A stretch of 64,000 nt of DNA, taken from CAZADS01 sp964483985 (GTDB lineage Bacteria; Pseudomonadota; Alphaproteobacteria; Thalassobaculales; Thalassobaculaceae). This document shows positions 35,421-44,053 of the stretch, in pieces (position 1 is the first letter of the stretch; each line of letters begins with the position of its first letter). The position numbers and the translations under genes were made by a program. The notes below the pieces were generated by a model, which saw only the letters and a list, made by a program, of their open reading frames with translations, was not told the DNA's origin and did not search any database. Location of the stretch: NCBI GenBank assembly GCA_964483985.1, contig CAZADS010000060.1, forward strand, positions 1-64,000. The letters run 5' to 3'.

Positions 35421-36150
35421 CTACTTTAAATTGCTCAAAATTTATCCTTGCGCGTATATATTCGAACTCATCAACTTCAATTGATTTAAATTTGATCCTG
35501 TCTCCACTCTTGACCAATATCGGTTCGGTCCTATGGACGTCGTAGAAATCAATGGGCGTTCGTCCAATCAGGTGCCATCCGCCCGGACTATCAATTGTAT
35601 AGACGGTCGTTTGTCTGGCTGCGATCGAAATAGAATTTTTAGGAACCCTTACTCTTGGTAACGTTAGGCGTGGTAAATCAAAAATTTTCGGCAGAAGCCC
35701 TAAATACGGAAACCCAGGAAGAAAGCCCATCATAAATACTTCTAACTCAGCAGACGTGTGCTGTCTGATCAATTCTACTCTGGATACATCTAGTTTTTCA
35801 GAAACCGCGCCGATATCTGGGGCGTATCTTTCTTCGTAGCATACTGGTATGCGCCAAGTTTGACTATCTTGTATCAGTGGCACAGTGATCCCTATTTTTG
35901 GTTTGATTGATCGAATTAATGTTTTTTGCGAAATAACTAAGGGGTCGTAATGTATTAACAGCGAACGCATTGTCGGAACTAAATTTATGATCCCTTCGGG
36001 CGAATCTTCTGCTATGACTGCGGCCAACTGTCGTACCGAGCGGTTAATTACTGGATCTACGATTTCCCCAAACTCCACTACCAAAGCAGTGTCGCCAGCT
36101 GATAAAAACCGAAAGGTTGAACTTTTTTTCTTAAATGACTCCTTCACCAT
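35404..36150 (-). CDS. pxpB: 5-oxoprolinase subunit B (KipI-like)
   Basis: PxpB/KipI-type subunit. Conserved blocks are FLSAGDTALVVEFG at the front, YDPLVIS, and FMMGFLPGFPYLGLL followed by PRVRVPKNSI and the GGWHLIGRTP segment. The start is set at ATG 36150 (248 residues), with AAGGTG about nine bases upstream. An in-frame ATG at 36252 would add 34 residues not typical of the family and overlap pxpA. With PxpA and PxpC it forms the ATP-dependent 5-oxoprolinase. Confidence 0.9.
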   Translation of the reverse strand: MVKESFKKKSSTFRFLSAGDTALVVEFGEIVDPVINRSVRQLAAVIAEDSPEGIINLVPTMRSLLIHYDPLVISQKTLIRSIKPKIGITVPLIQDSQTWRIPVCYEERYAPDIGAVSEKLDVSRVELIRQHTSAELEVFMMGFLPGFPYLGLLPKIFDLPRLTLPRVRVPKNSISIAARQTTVYTIDSPGGWHLIGRTPIDFYDVHRTEPILVKSGDRIKFKSIEVDEFEYIRARINFEQFKVDELYA

Positions 36151-36238
36151 GGACGTTGACACCTTATACACGTTAAGTTTGAGATTACCCCTTAAGCAAC
36201 GTAACACATTCAAAAACTGTAACGATAAAGACGAAAAA

Positions 36239-37021
36239 ATGAAAAAGGTCAATCTTAACTCCGATATGGGCGAAGGTTTTGGTGCCTATGATATCGGTGA
36301 TGATAGTGCAATGTTAGATCTAGTTGGTTCTGCAAATGTCGCGTGCGGTTTTCATGCTGGTGATCCGAGTGTCATGAATCGTGTAATTATAGCCGCGCTA
36401 AATAAGGGTGTTAGCATCGGTGCTCACCCAGGTTTTAATGATTTATCGGGCTTTGGAAGACGCCGAATAGACATGAGTATGGATGACATCTACACGATGA
36501 TTTGTTATCAAATTGGAGCATTACAAGGCATAGCGTCTGCAAATGGAACAAATGTTAGCCATGTTAAGCCTCACGGCGCATTAAATAATATGGCTAGTGA
36601 ACGTGAGGATATCGCAAAAGCTATTGCGAAAGCTGTCCATTCATTGGACAAAAATTTGATTTTAGTTGCCGTTTCAGGGTCATCTTTATTTAAAGCTGGA
36701 ATGGAGGTTGGATTGCCCGTTGCTTCGGAGGCATATGCGGATCGTACTTATACTGACGACGGGAATATGACAAGTCGAAAATTTTCCAATGCCATGATTC
36801 GAGACCCTAAGGAAGCTGCGGAACATGTTCGTCGAATGGTACTAGATGAAATTATCGTAACAACAAGTGGTAAAGAAATCCCCGTAAACGCTCAGACAAT
36901 TTGTATTCATGGCGACGAACCGACAGGGCCAGAAGTAGCAAGGGCAGTTAAATCTGTTCTAACCAAAGCAGGAATTGAAATGATTACTCTACCCGAAATA
37001 GCCGAATTTTCTGTTAGGTAA
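36239..37021 (+). CDS. pxpA: 5-oxoprolinase subunit A (LamB/YcsF family)
   Basis: PxpA of 260 residues, starting MKKVNLNSDMGEGFG, which matches the family exactly at the N-terminus. ANVACGFHAGDP, GAHPGFND and HVKPHGALNN carry the conserved histidines and aspartates. A frame extending upstream to 35987 lies over pxpB and is not a real N-terminus. The gene diverges from pxpBC with 88 bases between starts, whereas pxpB, pxpC and pxpA are usually on one strand. A shared divergent promoter is likely. Confidence 0.94.
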   Translation: MKKVNLNSDMGEGFGAYDIGDDSAMLDLVGSANVACGFHAGDPSVMNRVIIAALNKGVSIGAHPGFNDLSGFGRRRIDMSMDDIYTMICYQIGALQGIASANGTNVSHVKPHGALNNMASEREDIAKAIAKAVHSLDKNLILVAVSGSSLFKAGMEVGLPVASEAYADRTYTDDGNMTSRKFSNAMIRDPKEAAEHVRRMVLDEIIVTTSGKEIPVNAQTICIHGDEPTGPEVARAVKSVLTKAGIEMITLPEIAEFSVR

Positions 37022-37048
37022 AAATTTAAATCTAGGAGGCTTGGAGAG

Positions 37049-37081
37049 TTAAATGATAAAACCTTGGCTTTTATCATTTAA
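37049..37081. terminator. Long AT-rich inverted repeat downstream of pxpA
   Basis: TTAAATGATAAAA and TTTTATCATTTAA form a perfect 13-bp inverted repeat around a 7-base loop (CCTTGGC), starting 28 bases after the pxpA stop. It would fold into a strong hairpin in RNA from either strand. There is no T-tract after it on the plus strand, so it may be a terminator, a transcript-stabilising hairpin or a protein-binding palindrome. Confidence 0.45.
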
Positions 37082-37399
37082 TAGGCTAATCAGTTACACT
37101 AAATAACTACAGTTCGTTTGATCTTTTGCTGACTAAAAACAACAATGACATTGGTCAATCTATAATTTATCCACTCGTCAACTCTGGGTATGCTGGGGTA
37201 ACGTTTCGGAAAACTTCATCCAGGAAAACCTCAGAGGGTGGCTTTTTGGATTTGAGTAAAATCTCTTTATACGATTTGTTGATTATGGTGTAATTAGCAC
37301 CCTAACCACGACCTTTTTCTTAACGTATTGATTGTATTAGTGTTACGTCGCACCTGACAAAAGATCGATTAATTAGGCCCCGATAAAGACACTCGTTTT
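37082..37399. other. Gap between pxpA and paaE
   Basis: No recognisable gene. One plus-strand frame is open for about 67 codons up to a TAA near 37293 and contains no standard start after the preceding stop; it matches nothing I know. CTCG-N8-CGAG at about 37391-37406 may form a small hairpin at the end of the minus-strand paa operon. Confidence 0.3.
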
Positions 37400-38521
37400 T
37401 TATCGAGCATCAAAGTCAAGAACTAATTTTTTTGACCGAGGACGAGATTGACACGCTAGGACAAAGCCCCGTTTTATCTCTTCTGCAGCTAAAGTATAAT
37501 TAACATCCATTTTGACGCTTCCCGTGATCACTTTCGCTCGGCACGAGCAGCACATCCCAGCTTTGCACGCATAGGGCACCTCTGGTCTTAATGTGAGTGC
37601 GCCTTCTAAAACCGTTTCCTTATTTCCATCTATAAGAAAGGTGGTTGTGGTCCCGTCAAGTTGTATAGTCACTTCGCTAAAATCTTTATTAATAGCATTG
37701 GTCTGGAATGATTTTTGACTGGATGGCTTGGTGCTTTGTATGGGAAATGGTTCTGTCTTTGAAGTAAAGTGCTCAAAATAAATATCTTGTTTTCGAATCC
37801 CAAATTCAGGGAGAGCTTCCACTAAGGTGTCAATCATAGAGTAGGGTCCGCAAAGATATGCAGCGTCAATACTACGGGGATTGACCAAGGAATCAAAAAT
37901 ATTTTGTAATTTATTTGCGTCCAGATGACCAGATTGCAGCGGTTTTTCCATAGGTTCCCGACTTAAAACGTGAAAAACGCCGAATCGCGCGGGAAATTTA
38001 TCCTTTAGATCGTCCAACTCCTGTTTAAACATTATAGAATTTATATTACGATTACCGTAAAACAACATAAAATGACTTAAGGGTTCGCCCTGTAACACGC
38101 TTTTCAAAATTCCTAAAACAGGAGTTATCCCGCTACCTGCTGCAAATGCGATGTACCTGTTATTGGCTTTTAAATTAAGTTTGTGAATAAAATTTCCTTC
38201 AGGGGGCATCACTGCTAATTGATCACCTATTTTTATGTTATTTTTTAAATAATTGGAAAAAATACCGTCAACGACTACCTTAATTCCTATCTTTAATTCA
38301 TCTTCCCCTACACCACTGCATATTGAATAGGGCCGTCTATGCTCTTTGCCATCAATAACTGCTTTCAGGGTTACGTATTGTCCGCAGTAATGAGAAAATA
38401 TTGATTTTAACCTTTTTTCTAGTGAAAAAGAAACGCTGATACTTTCATTGGTATCGCATTTAATATCCTTGATTTTAAGTTTATGAAATTGTGCCAAGCG
38501 GTCCTCCGCCGCTATATGCAT
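37400..38521 (-). CDS. paaE: Phenylacetyl-CoA epoxidase reductase subunit PaaE
   Basis: PaaE supplies electrons from NADPH to the PaaABC(D) monooxygenase that epoxidises phenylacetyl-CoA. The 373-residue protein has an FNR-type FAD domain with RPYSIC, an NADP part with AAGSGITPV, and a C-terminal plant-type [2Fe-2S] ferredoxin domain. Its cysteines are C319, C324, C327 and C357. It overlaps paaD by 10 bases and ends the paaABCDE operon. Length is normal. Confidence 0.95.
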   Translation of the reverse strand: MHIAAEDRLAQFHKLKIKDIKCDTNESISVSFSLEKRLKSIFSHYCGQYVTLKAVIDGKEHRRPYSICSGVGEDELKIGIKVVVDGIFSNYLKNNIKIGDQLAVMPPEGNFIHKLNLKANNRYIAFAAGSGITPVLGILKSVLQGEPLSHFMLFYGNRNINSIMFKQELDDLKDKFPARFGVFHVLSREPMEKPLQSGHLDANKLQNIFDSLVNPRSIDAAYLCGPYSMIDTLVEALPEFGIRKQDIYFEHFTSKTEPFPIQSTKPSSQKSFQTNAINKDFSEVTIQLDGTTTTFLIDGNKETVLEGALTLRPEVPYACKAGMCCSCRAKVITGSVKMDVNYTLAAEEIKRGFVLACQSRPRSKKLVLDFDAR

Positions 38522-38997
38522 TTTAAATAGTCAAACGGTTCGAGACAGATTTTACAATAAAATAATGCTTTACAAGGTGTGGAACCAAACTGGCTTAATA
38601 TTTTTGTGTCACTTGACGCGCAGCGGGGGCATGTTATCTCTTCTTGCGTTGTTAAAGTTTTAATTGATTGCTGGTGCCTTTTTTTAGGTGATGCGATTCC
38701 AAGATGTCTTAATTTTTTCTTGGTTTTCGAACTCAACCAATCTGTGGTCCATGCCGGGGAATATGTAGTTTTCACTGCAATATTTTTATATCCAGCCTTT
38801 TCTAACGTAATATACACATCATTTTCAATGGCCTTAAGAGCCGGGCAACCGCAGTAAGTAGGAGTAATTTCAACTACGATTCCTTTGGCATTAACGATCA
38901 CATTTCTTAAAATGCCCATCTCTAAAATGCTTATTCCCGGTATTTCGGGGTCAAAAACCTGATTCAATTCTTGATAAATGTCCGAACGCATCCCCAT
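38512..38997 (-). CDS. paaD: Phenylacetyl-CoA epoxidase maturation protein PaaD
   Basis: PaaD-type MIP18-family protein, 161 residues. The N-terminal half has FDPEIPGISILEMGI and TPTYCGCPAL; the C-terminal half has a cysteine-rich zinc- or iron-binding part with CPRC, CKAL and CKIC. It is thought to help assemble the metal centre of the PaaABCE oxygenase. The start at ATG 38997 is favoured because AGG precedes it by nine bases; an ATG at 39006 sits directly on that ribosome-binding site. Confidence 0.92.
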   Translation of the reverse strand: MGMRSDIYQELNQVFDPEIPGISILEMGILRNVIVNAKGIVVEITPTYCGCPALKAIENDVYITLEKAGYKNIAVKTTYSPAWTTDWLSSKTKKKLRHLGIASPKKRHQQSIKTLTTQEEITCPRCASSDTKILSQFGSTPCKALFYCKICLEPFDYLKCI

Positions 38998-39033
38998 AAA
39001 AACCATCCTATATAAATGCTATCTCAACAGAAA

Positions 39034-39792
39034 CTACCATTTGGCATCCGGATAAGCTCGCGGCAAAAATTGCATTTCCGCAAGGATAAAACCAAGGCAT
39101 TCAGAATGAAGACCTTGGCGGCCTCGATGAATAGCCTCATTGTCTTTAGGTCGATCTAAAGTAGATTTTCTCAATACCTCATTAATTTCCTCATCCCAGT
39201 TTTTTTTTAGTTCCAACGAAGAAGGTCCTATACCAAATTTTTTCATTTCGATATCTATATCGTCTTCATTAAAGAATTCGTTTGTATACCCCCAAATTTC
39301 GTCAAGAGCTTTTTGAGTCCTAGTATGGCTTTCGGAAGTCCCATCGCCCAATCGTATCAACCATTCGCCACTATGGCGTTGATGATATGCCACTTCCTTA
39401 ACACCTTTTGCTGCTATCGCTTGGATTTGCTCGTTATTAGACCGCGTCAAACACATAAGTAGATGATAGTGATAACAATCATATAAAAATTGTCTAACAA
39501 TCGTATAACCAAAATCTCTATTAGGCTGTTCTACTAAATTTAAGTTCCTCCAATAAAGAACATCTCTAAAATAGGCAAGTCTATCCGCATCTCTCCCTAA
39601 TCCCTCGATTTGTCCAGCCAACTCCAGCCATAAAGTTGCTTGGCCGATTAAGTCTAATGCTATATTGCTAAGCGCAATATCTTCTTCAAGAATTGGGGCA
39701 TGGCCACACCACTCCGATAACCTATGCCCTAAAATTAGAGGACTATCACCTAGCCGCAACAAATAATCAAAGAGTGCTAGGGGTGAAACCAT
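39034..39792 (-). CDS. paaC: Phenylacetyl-CoA epoxidase subunit PaaC
   Basis: PaaC, the structural partner of PaaA in the 1,2-phenylacetyl-CoA epoxidase, 252 residues. LRLGDSPLILGHRLSEWCGHAP is the family N-terminus and AYHQRHSGEW carries the conserved histidines. It shares the ferritin-like fold but serves mainly as scaffold. The ATG overlaps the paaB stop by one base (TAATG). Confidence 0.95.
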   Translation of the reverse strand: MVSPLALFDYLLRLGDSPLILGHRLSEWCGHAPILEEDIALSNIALDLIGQATLWLELAGQIEGLGRDADRLAYFRDVLYWRNLNLVEQPNRDFGYTIVRQFLYDCYHYHLLMCLTRSNNEQIQAIAAKGVKEVAYHQRHSGEWLIRLGDGTSESHTRTQKALDEIWGYTNEFFNEDDIDIEMKKFGIGPSSLELKKNWDEEINEVLRKSTLDRPKDNEAIHRGRQGLHSECLGFILAEMQFLPRAYPDAKW

Positions 39793-40076
39793 TACAAATA
39801 TTCCACGTCATCTGGGACATCGTAAAATGACGGATGTCGATATATTTTATTCTTTGCGGGATCAAACATGGAGTCTATATCTTCTGGTTGAGACGCTATA
39901 ATTTCAGATGATTTAACAACCCAAATACTCTCTCCTTCACCACGCCTGGTATAAACGTCTCGAGCATTTTGTAGTGCTAATTCAGGGTCAGAGGCATGCA
40001 ATGATCCAACGTGCTTATGAGCTAAACCCTGTCTTGGTCTGACAAAAACTTCCCAAAGCGGCCATTCATTAGTCAT
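39792..40076 (-). CDS. paaB: Phenylacetyl-CoA epoxidase subunit PaaB
   Basis: PaaB, 94 residues, full length for the family. EWPLWEVFVRPRQGLAHKHVGSLHA is represented here by a near-exact match over residues 4-27 (WEVFVRP and HKHVGSLHA). PaaB bridges PaaAC heterodimers in the epoxidase complex. It starts four bases after paaA and is overlapped by paaC. Confidence 0.95.
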   Translation of the reverse strand: MTNEWPLWEVFVRPRQGLAHKHVGSLHASDPELALQNARDVYTRRGEGESIWVVKSSEIIASQPEDIDSMFDPAKNKIYRHPSFYDVPDDVEYL

Positions 40077-40080
40077 CCGA

Positions 40081-41049
40081 TTAACCTCGTCCTTCTTGCT
40101 TTCTCATGCGTTGCTTAGCTGCATAAGCCATTGCTGCTTCCCTCACCCAACGTCCGTTATTTTCTGCTTTTATCCGCGTAGAAATTCGTTCCTTATTACA
40201 AGGACCATCGCCAGCAATTACCCTATATAATTCGTCGAAATCAATTGGTCCAAAATTATAATGATTATTTTGATCATCCCATTTCAATTTTGAATCTGGG
40301 ATTTCAAGCCGAAGATAGTTCGCCTGCGGCACTGTCATGTCTACAAATTGCTGTCTCAATTCATCGTTCGACTTGCGTTTAATTTTCCATGCCATTCCTT
40401 TTGCAGAATTCGGGGATTGAGAATCATACGGCCCAAACATCATTAGCACAGGCCACCACCATCGATCCAACGCGTTTTGTGCCATTTCTCTCTGATCTGG
40501 CGTTCCATTACACAGACTACACATAATCTCGAATCCCTGACGTTGATGAAAGCTCTCCTCCCTACAAATTCGTTCCATTGCTCTAGCGTATGGTCCATAA
40601 GAGCACCGACACAGCATAATTTGATAAATAATAGCAGCACCATCAACCAACCAACCGATGACACCTATATCTGCCCAGCTTAAAGATGGGTAATTAAAAA
40701 TACTTGCGTATTTAGCAGCGCCTGAGTGAAGTGCCTCTGTCATTTTATCACGTGACGCTCCCAAAGTTTCAGCGGCACTGTAAAGATATAAACCGTGCCC
40801 AGCTTCATCCTGAATTTTAGCCAGAAGTTGAACCTTTCTTCGTAATGATGGAGCTCGAGTTAACCAATTGCCTTCCGGTAGCATTCCAACAACTTCCGAA
40901 TGGGCATGCTGGGAAATCTGACGAATTAAATTTTCACGATAAGCATCTGGCATCCAATCTTTCGGTTCTATCTTTACTTCGTCATCAATTTTTGATTGAA
41001 ACAACACTTCGTCAGTTAATGATTCGGCTTTATTGGAAATCTCTTCCAC
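40081..41049 (-). CDS. paaA: Phenylacetyl-CoA epoxidase catalytic subunit PaaA
   Basis: PaaA, the di-iron catalytic subunit of the ring-1,2-epoxidase, 322 residues. EVVGMLPEGNW, the KIQDEAGHGLYLY segment and the EESFHQRQGF segment supply the carboxylate and histidine ligands of the di-iron site. It leads the minus-strand paaABCDE operon. The 186 bases between it and paaI hold both divergent promoters. No paaG, paaZ, paaJ, paaK or paaX was seen here. Confidence 0.96.
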   Translation of the reverse strand: MEEISNKAESLTDEVLFQSKIDDEVKIEPKDWMPDAYRENLIRQISQHAHSEVVGMLPEGNWLTRAPSLRRKVQLLAKIQDEAGHGLYLYSAAETLGASRDKMTEALHSGAAKYASIFNYPSLSWADIGVIGWLVDGAAIIYQIMLCRCSYGPYARAMERICREESFHQRQGFEIMCSLCNGTPDQREMAQNALDRWWWPVLMMFGPYDSQSPNSAKGMAWKIKRKSNDELRQQFVDMTVPQANYLRLEIPDSKLKWDDQNNHYNFGPIDFDELYRVIAGDGPCNKERISTRIKAENNGRWVREAAMAYAAKQRMRKQEGRG

Positions 41050-41235
41050 CGCCTTTTCTCCTACGTCTTTTCAGATATTCATTCAATAGCATCAACCGCG
41101 TTATTTATTATCCAGATCTTACACCAATTGGGGTTATTTCTTGGAAACTATTTTGGTAGCTATGATTTATAAAAAACTGTTATTTGTTAGCCTTAAATTC
41201 GTTAAACTAAGATCTAACTGGAAATATGAAATTTT

Positions 41236-41670
41236 ATGTCAAACCTTGATCAAGTTTCTCTCTCCCGTAAAATTGCAGAAGCAATATTAAAAAAAGATTT
41301 AGCAACTACCAAACTTGGAATAACGGTTGATTCAATAGATCCAGGAAAATCAACTTTATCAATGCCGGTTCGTCCTGAAATGATCAATGGCCAAAATAAT
41401 TGCCATGGAGGATATATATTTATTTTAGCTGATTCGGCTTGCGCTTTTGCATCAAATTCCCGAAATATTAATATGATACTTCAATCGAGCACAATTAACT
41501 ATATCAATTCGGCAGGAATTGGAGACCGGCTGACCGCTGTAGCAAAAGAATCTGTGTTAAAGGGACGATCAGGTATCATTGATGTCGAGGTCAAAAATCA
41601 TGAAGGAACACTCATAGCTCTGTTTCGCGGGTTAGTGCGGGTTATTCCCGGCAGTACCATAGAACAGTAA
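41236..41670 (+). CDS. paaI: Hotdog-fold thioesterase PaaI
   Basis: PaaI-type hydroxyphenylacetyl-CoA thioesterase of 144 residues. NCHGGYIFILADSACAFA contains the hotdog-fold HGG turn and the catalytic aspartate. PaaI is thought to rescue CoA from dead-end CoA esters in phenylacetate breakdown. It is divergent from paaA and followed after 29 bases by the maleate-isomerase-like gene. Length is normal. Confidence 0.92.
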   Translation: MSNLDQVSLSRKIAEAILKKDLATTKLGITVDSIDPGKSTLSMPVRPEMINGQNNCHGGYIFILADSACAFASNSRNINMILQSSTINYINSAGIGDRLTAVAKESVLKGRSGIIDVEVKNHEGTLIALFRGLVRVIPGSTIEQ

Positions 41671-41699
41671 CCAATGATTAATTAGGGAAATAAACTAAT

Positions 41700-42443
41700 A
41701 TGCCGGATCAAAGAGGCTGGAAGTTAAAAATAGGCGCGGTTGTACCGTCTACAAATACCATTGTTCAACCAGATTTCGACGACCTTCGCCCCAATGGTGT
41801 TACCAATCATATAGCCCGTATTTCTATTCCTAATATGTCCATAAGATCCGATGATGACTTTGATAGAATGGTCCGATTGAGTGAAGATGATTTAATTGCT
41901 TCCGTAGACCGTGTAATGACTGCAGAACCCAATATACTGATTGTAGGAATGTCTTCATTGATTGTTTGGGACGGTTACGAAGCATCCCTTCGAAGGCGAG
42001 AAATGTTAGAAAAACGAACAGGTATAGGAATAACGGGAGGATCGTTTGCTGTCGCGGACGCATTGCAAAAACTCAAAGTCAAAAAAATTGCGATTTTGTC
42101 CCCGTACATGCCTATTGCGGACAGACATATAGGGAAGTTTTTTTCAGACATAGGTTATGAAGTCGTCAATTTTATTGGATTAAAATGTTCTAGCCCAGTA
42201 TCCATTTCCCATGTGACACAAACAGAAATACATCAAGCTTTAAACCAAATTGATGGACCAAATATAGAAGCAATAATTCAATTCGGCACCAACTTACATT
42301 TCATGGAGCAAGCTGACATTGAAGAACAAAAAAGAAAAAAGCCTGTACTAGCTATAAATTCTATAAGTTACTGGCACGCACTGCGGATGTATGGCCTAAC
42401 TGATAAGTTCGAAAGTTATGGTTCAGTTTTAAGGGACTTTTAA
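41700..42443 (+). CDS. Asp/Glu racemase-superfamily protein resembling maleate isomerase, without the cysteine pair
   Basis: A 247-residue protein with the maleate isomerase/arylmalonate decarboxylase layout: GAVVPSTNT at 12-20, GMSSL at 83-87, and QFGTNL at 194-199. Active members carry a cysteine in the second segment and another in an SCTNL version of the third. Here they read S85-S86 and F195-G196, and the only cysteine in the protein is C163. Either it uses different chemistry or it is a binding/non-catalytic paralogue. It probably shares a transcript with paaI. Confidence 0.75.
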   Translation: MPDQRGWKLKIGAVVPSTNTIVQPDFDDLRPNGVTNHIARISIPNMSIRSDDDFDRMVRLSEDDLIASVDRVMTAEPNILIVGMSSLIVWDGYEASLRRREMLEKRTGIGITGGSFAVADALQKLKVKKIAILSPYMPIADRHIGKFFSDIGYEVVNFIGLKCSSPVSISHVTQTEIHQALNQIDGPNIEAIIQFGTNLHFMEQADIEEQKRKKPVLAINSISYWHALRMYGLTDKFESYGSVLRDF

Positions 42444-42493
42444 TTTCCAATGTCCGAAACCATAGGTTTGTCTCAACTATATCATTGTTATAT

Positions 42494-42970
42494 TTAGTTT
42501 ATATAAAGAGCTATTGATTCTGCCACACAAGCAGGTTTCTGCTCTCCTTCAATTTCTATTACGGTCTGGAACATAACCTTAACTGTCTTTTCGTTAGATC
42601 GTTCGGCACTTCGAAGGCTAATCCGCCCACGAACGCGTTTCCCTACTATTACGGGAGCCATAAATCTTACTTTATCTAACCCGTAATTTATGCCTGCAGA
42701 TCTAGGACGGTAATCTATGATATCAGCGATAAAACTAGGAACCAGGGATAACGTAAGATGTCCATGTGCTATCGGAGCTCCATAGGGCGATTCCTTAACC
42801 GCCCTGTCTACATCGACATGTATCCATTGGTGATCGCCGGTTGCATCAGCAAACATATCGACCTGTTTTTGTTCTACCTTATACCAATCACTCACGCCTA
42901 GCTCATTACCAACTTCTAATCTCAATTCGTCAAATGTTTCAAATATTCGTATTTTTGAGTTTTTATTCAT
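42494..42970 (-). CDS. MaoC-family enoyl-CoA hydratase
   Basis: A 158-residue MaoC-like hotdog hydratase. The catalytic motif is DATGDHQWIHVD, and PIAHGHLTLSL follows. Such enzymes hydrate R-specific enoyl-CoA or other unsaturated thioesters. It overlaps the MDR reductase by four bases (ATGA), so the two are translationally linked. Together with the SDR downstream it suggests a short fatty-acyl or aromatic-acyl modification route. Confidence 0.88.
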   Translation of the reverse strand: MNKNSKIRIFETFDELRLEVGNELGVSDWYKVEQKQVDMFADATGDHQWIHVDVDRAVKESPYGAPIAHGHLTLSLVPSFIADIIDYRPRSAGINYGLDKVRFMAPVIVGKRVRGRISLRSAERSNEKTVKVMFQTVIEIEGEQKPACVAESIALYIN

Positions 42971-43998
42971 TTGGTTGGATCCTCTGAAACTTGTACGATT
43001 AGTTTGCCAAAATTTTTTCCTGTTAAAAGCCCGATAAAAGCTTCTGGGCCATTTTCTAACCCCTCCACAATATCTTCCTTATATCGAACGTCGCCTTTTT
43101 TTATCCAACCACTAACATCGTTTTGAAAATCTGAAAATCGGGCCCACCGATCTAAAATAATAAACCCCTGAACTTTTAATCGATTTGTGAGTATGGAACG
43201 CATCAATTTAGGTAAGGCATTAGGGCCAGGGAAATCCCCTAAATGACTGTATCTTGATATTAATCCGCAAACAGGTACCCTCGCAAACGGATTTAAAATA
43301 GGAAGAATAGCGTCGAAAACTTTACCACCGACATTTTCAAAATAAACATCGATCCCGTCCGGACATGCGGCAATTAGTTCATCCATTAGGGTATCACTCC
43401 GATGATTGAGACAGGCATCAAACCCTAAATCTTCCGTCGCATACCTACATTTTTCCGCTGTACCTGCTATCCCCACCGCACGGCATCCCTTCAACTTGGC
43501 AAGTTGTCCTGCAAGCGACCCTACAGCACCCGATGCAGCAGAAACTACTACGGTCTCTCCGTCCTTTGGTTCTCCAATGTCCAATAAACCCACGTAAGCT
43601 GTCATGCCCGGCATTCCAAGAATACCAATTGAAGTCGATATCGGTGACAACGTTGGATCTAATTTTCTCACTCCCCGACCATCGTTAATGATGTAACTTT
43701 GCCAACCGAACATGCCAGTTACGAGGTCATTAGGTTGAAACCGCGAGTTATTTGATTCCATAACTTCCGCCACGGCAGCTGCTCCCATGACTTCCCCAAT
43801 TTTAACTGGAGGAGCGTAGGATTTGGTGTCGTCCATGCGACCCCGCATATACGGGTCCAACGAATGATAAATAATGCGACATAAAATCTCTCCGTCCCCT
43901 AACGTTGGAAGTTCAACCTGAGTCATGTGAAAGTCACTTAGTTTCGGCTCCCCAACTGGGCGGGCGGCCAATTGTATTTGGGTACTGATAATTGTCAT
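42967..43998 (-). CDS. NADP-dependent medium-chain reductase (zinc-independent MDR)
   Basis: A 343-residue medium-chain dehydrogenase/reductase of the NADP-dependent, CurA/prostaglandin-reductase-like type. The N-terminus carries QIQLAARPVGEPK, and the Rossmann motif VVSAASGAVGSLAGQ is near residues 151-165. No zinc-ligand pattern is seen. Members reduce alpha,beta-unsaturated carbonyls. It precedes maoC in the transcript. Confidence 0.88.
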   Translation of the reverse strand: MTIISTQIQLAARPVGEPKLSDFHMTQVELPTLGDGEILCRIIYHSLDPYMRGRMDDTKSYAPPVKIGEVMGAAAVAEVMESNNSRFQPNDLVTGMFGWQSYIINDGRGVRKLDPTLSPISTSIGILGMPGMTAYVGLLDIGEPKDGETVVVSAASGAVGSLAGQLAKLKGCRAVGIAGTAEKCRYATEDLGFDACLNHRSDTLMDELIAACPDGIDVYFENVGGKVFDAILPILNPFARVPVCGLISRYSHLGDFPGPNALPKLMRSILTNRLKVQGFIILDRWARFSDFQNDVSGWIKKGDVRYKEDIVEGLENGPEAFIGLLTGKNFGKLIVQVSEDPTK

Positions 43999-44053
43999 AA
44001 ATCACTCCCTACAACGACATAGTATTTCTTCTGGTTAAGGTTAATCCGTTTAC

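Noticed and set aside
35987..36238. Long N-terminal extension of pxpA
   Set aside because: It overlaps pxpB antisense; the family N-terminus starts exactly at ATG 36239.
37053..37106. 17-codon ORF with GGAG upstream after pxpA
   Set aside because: It lies inside the long inverted repeat and shows no sign of being coding.
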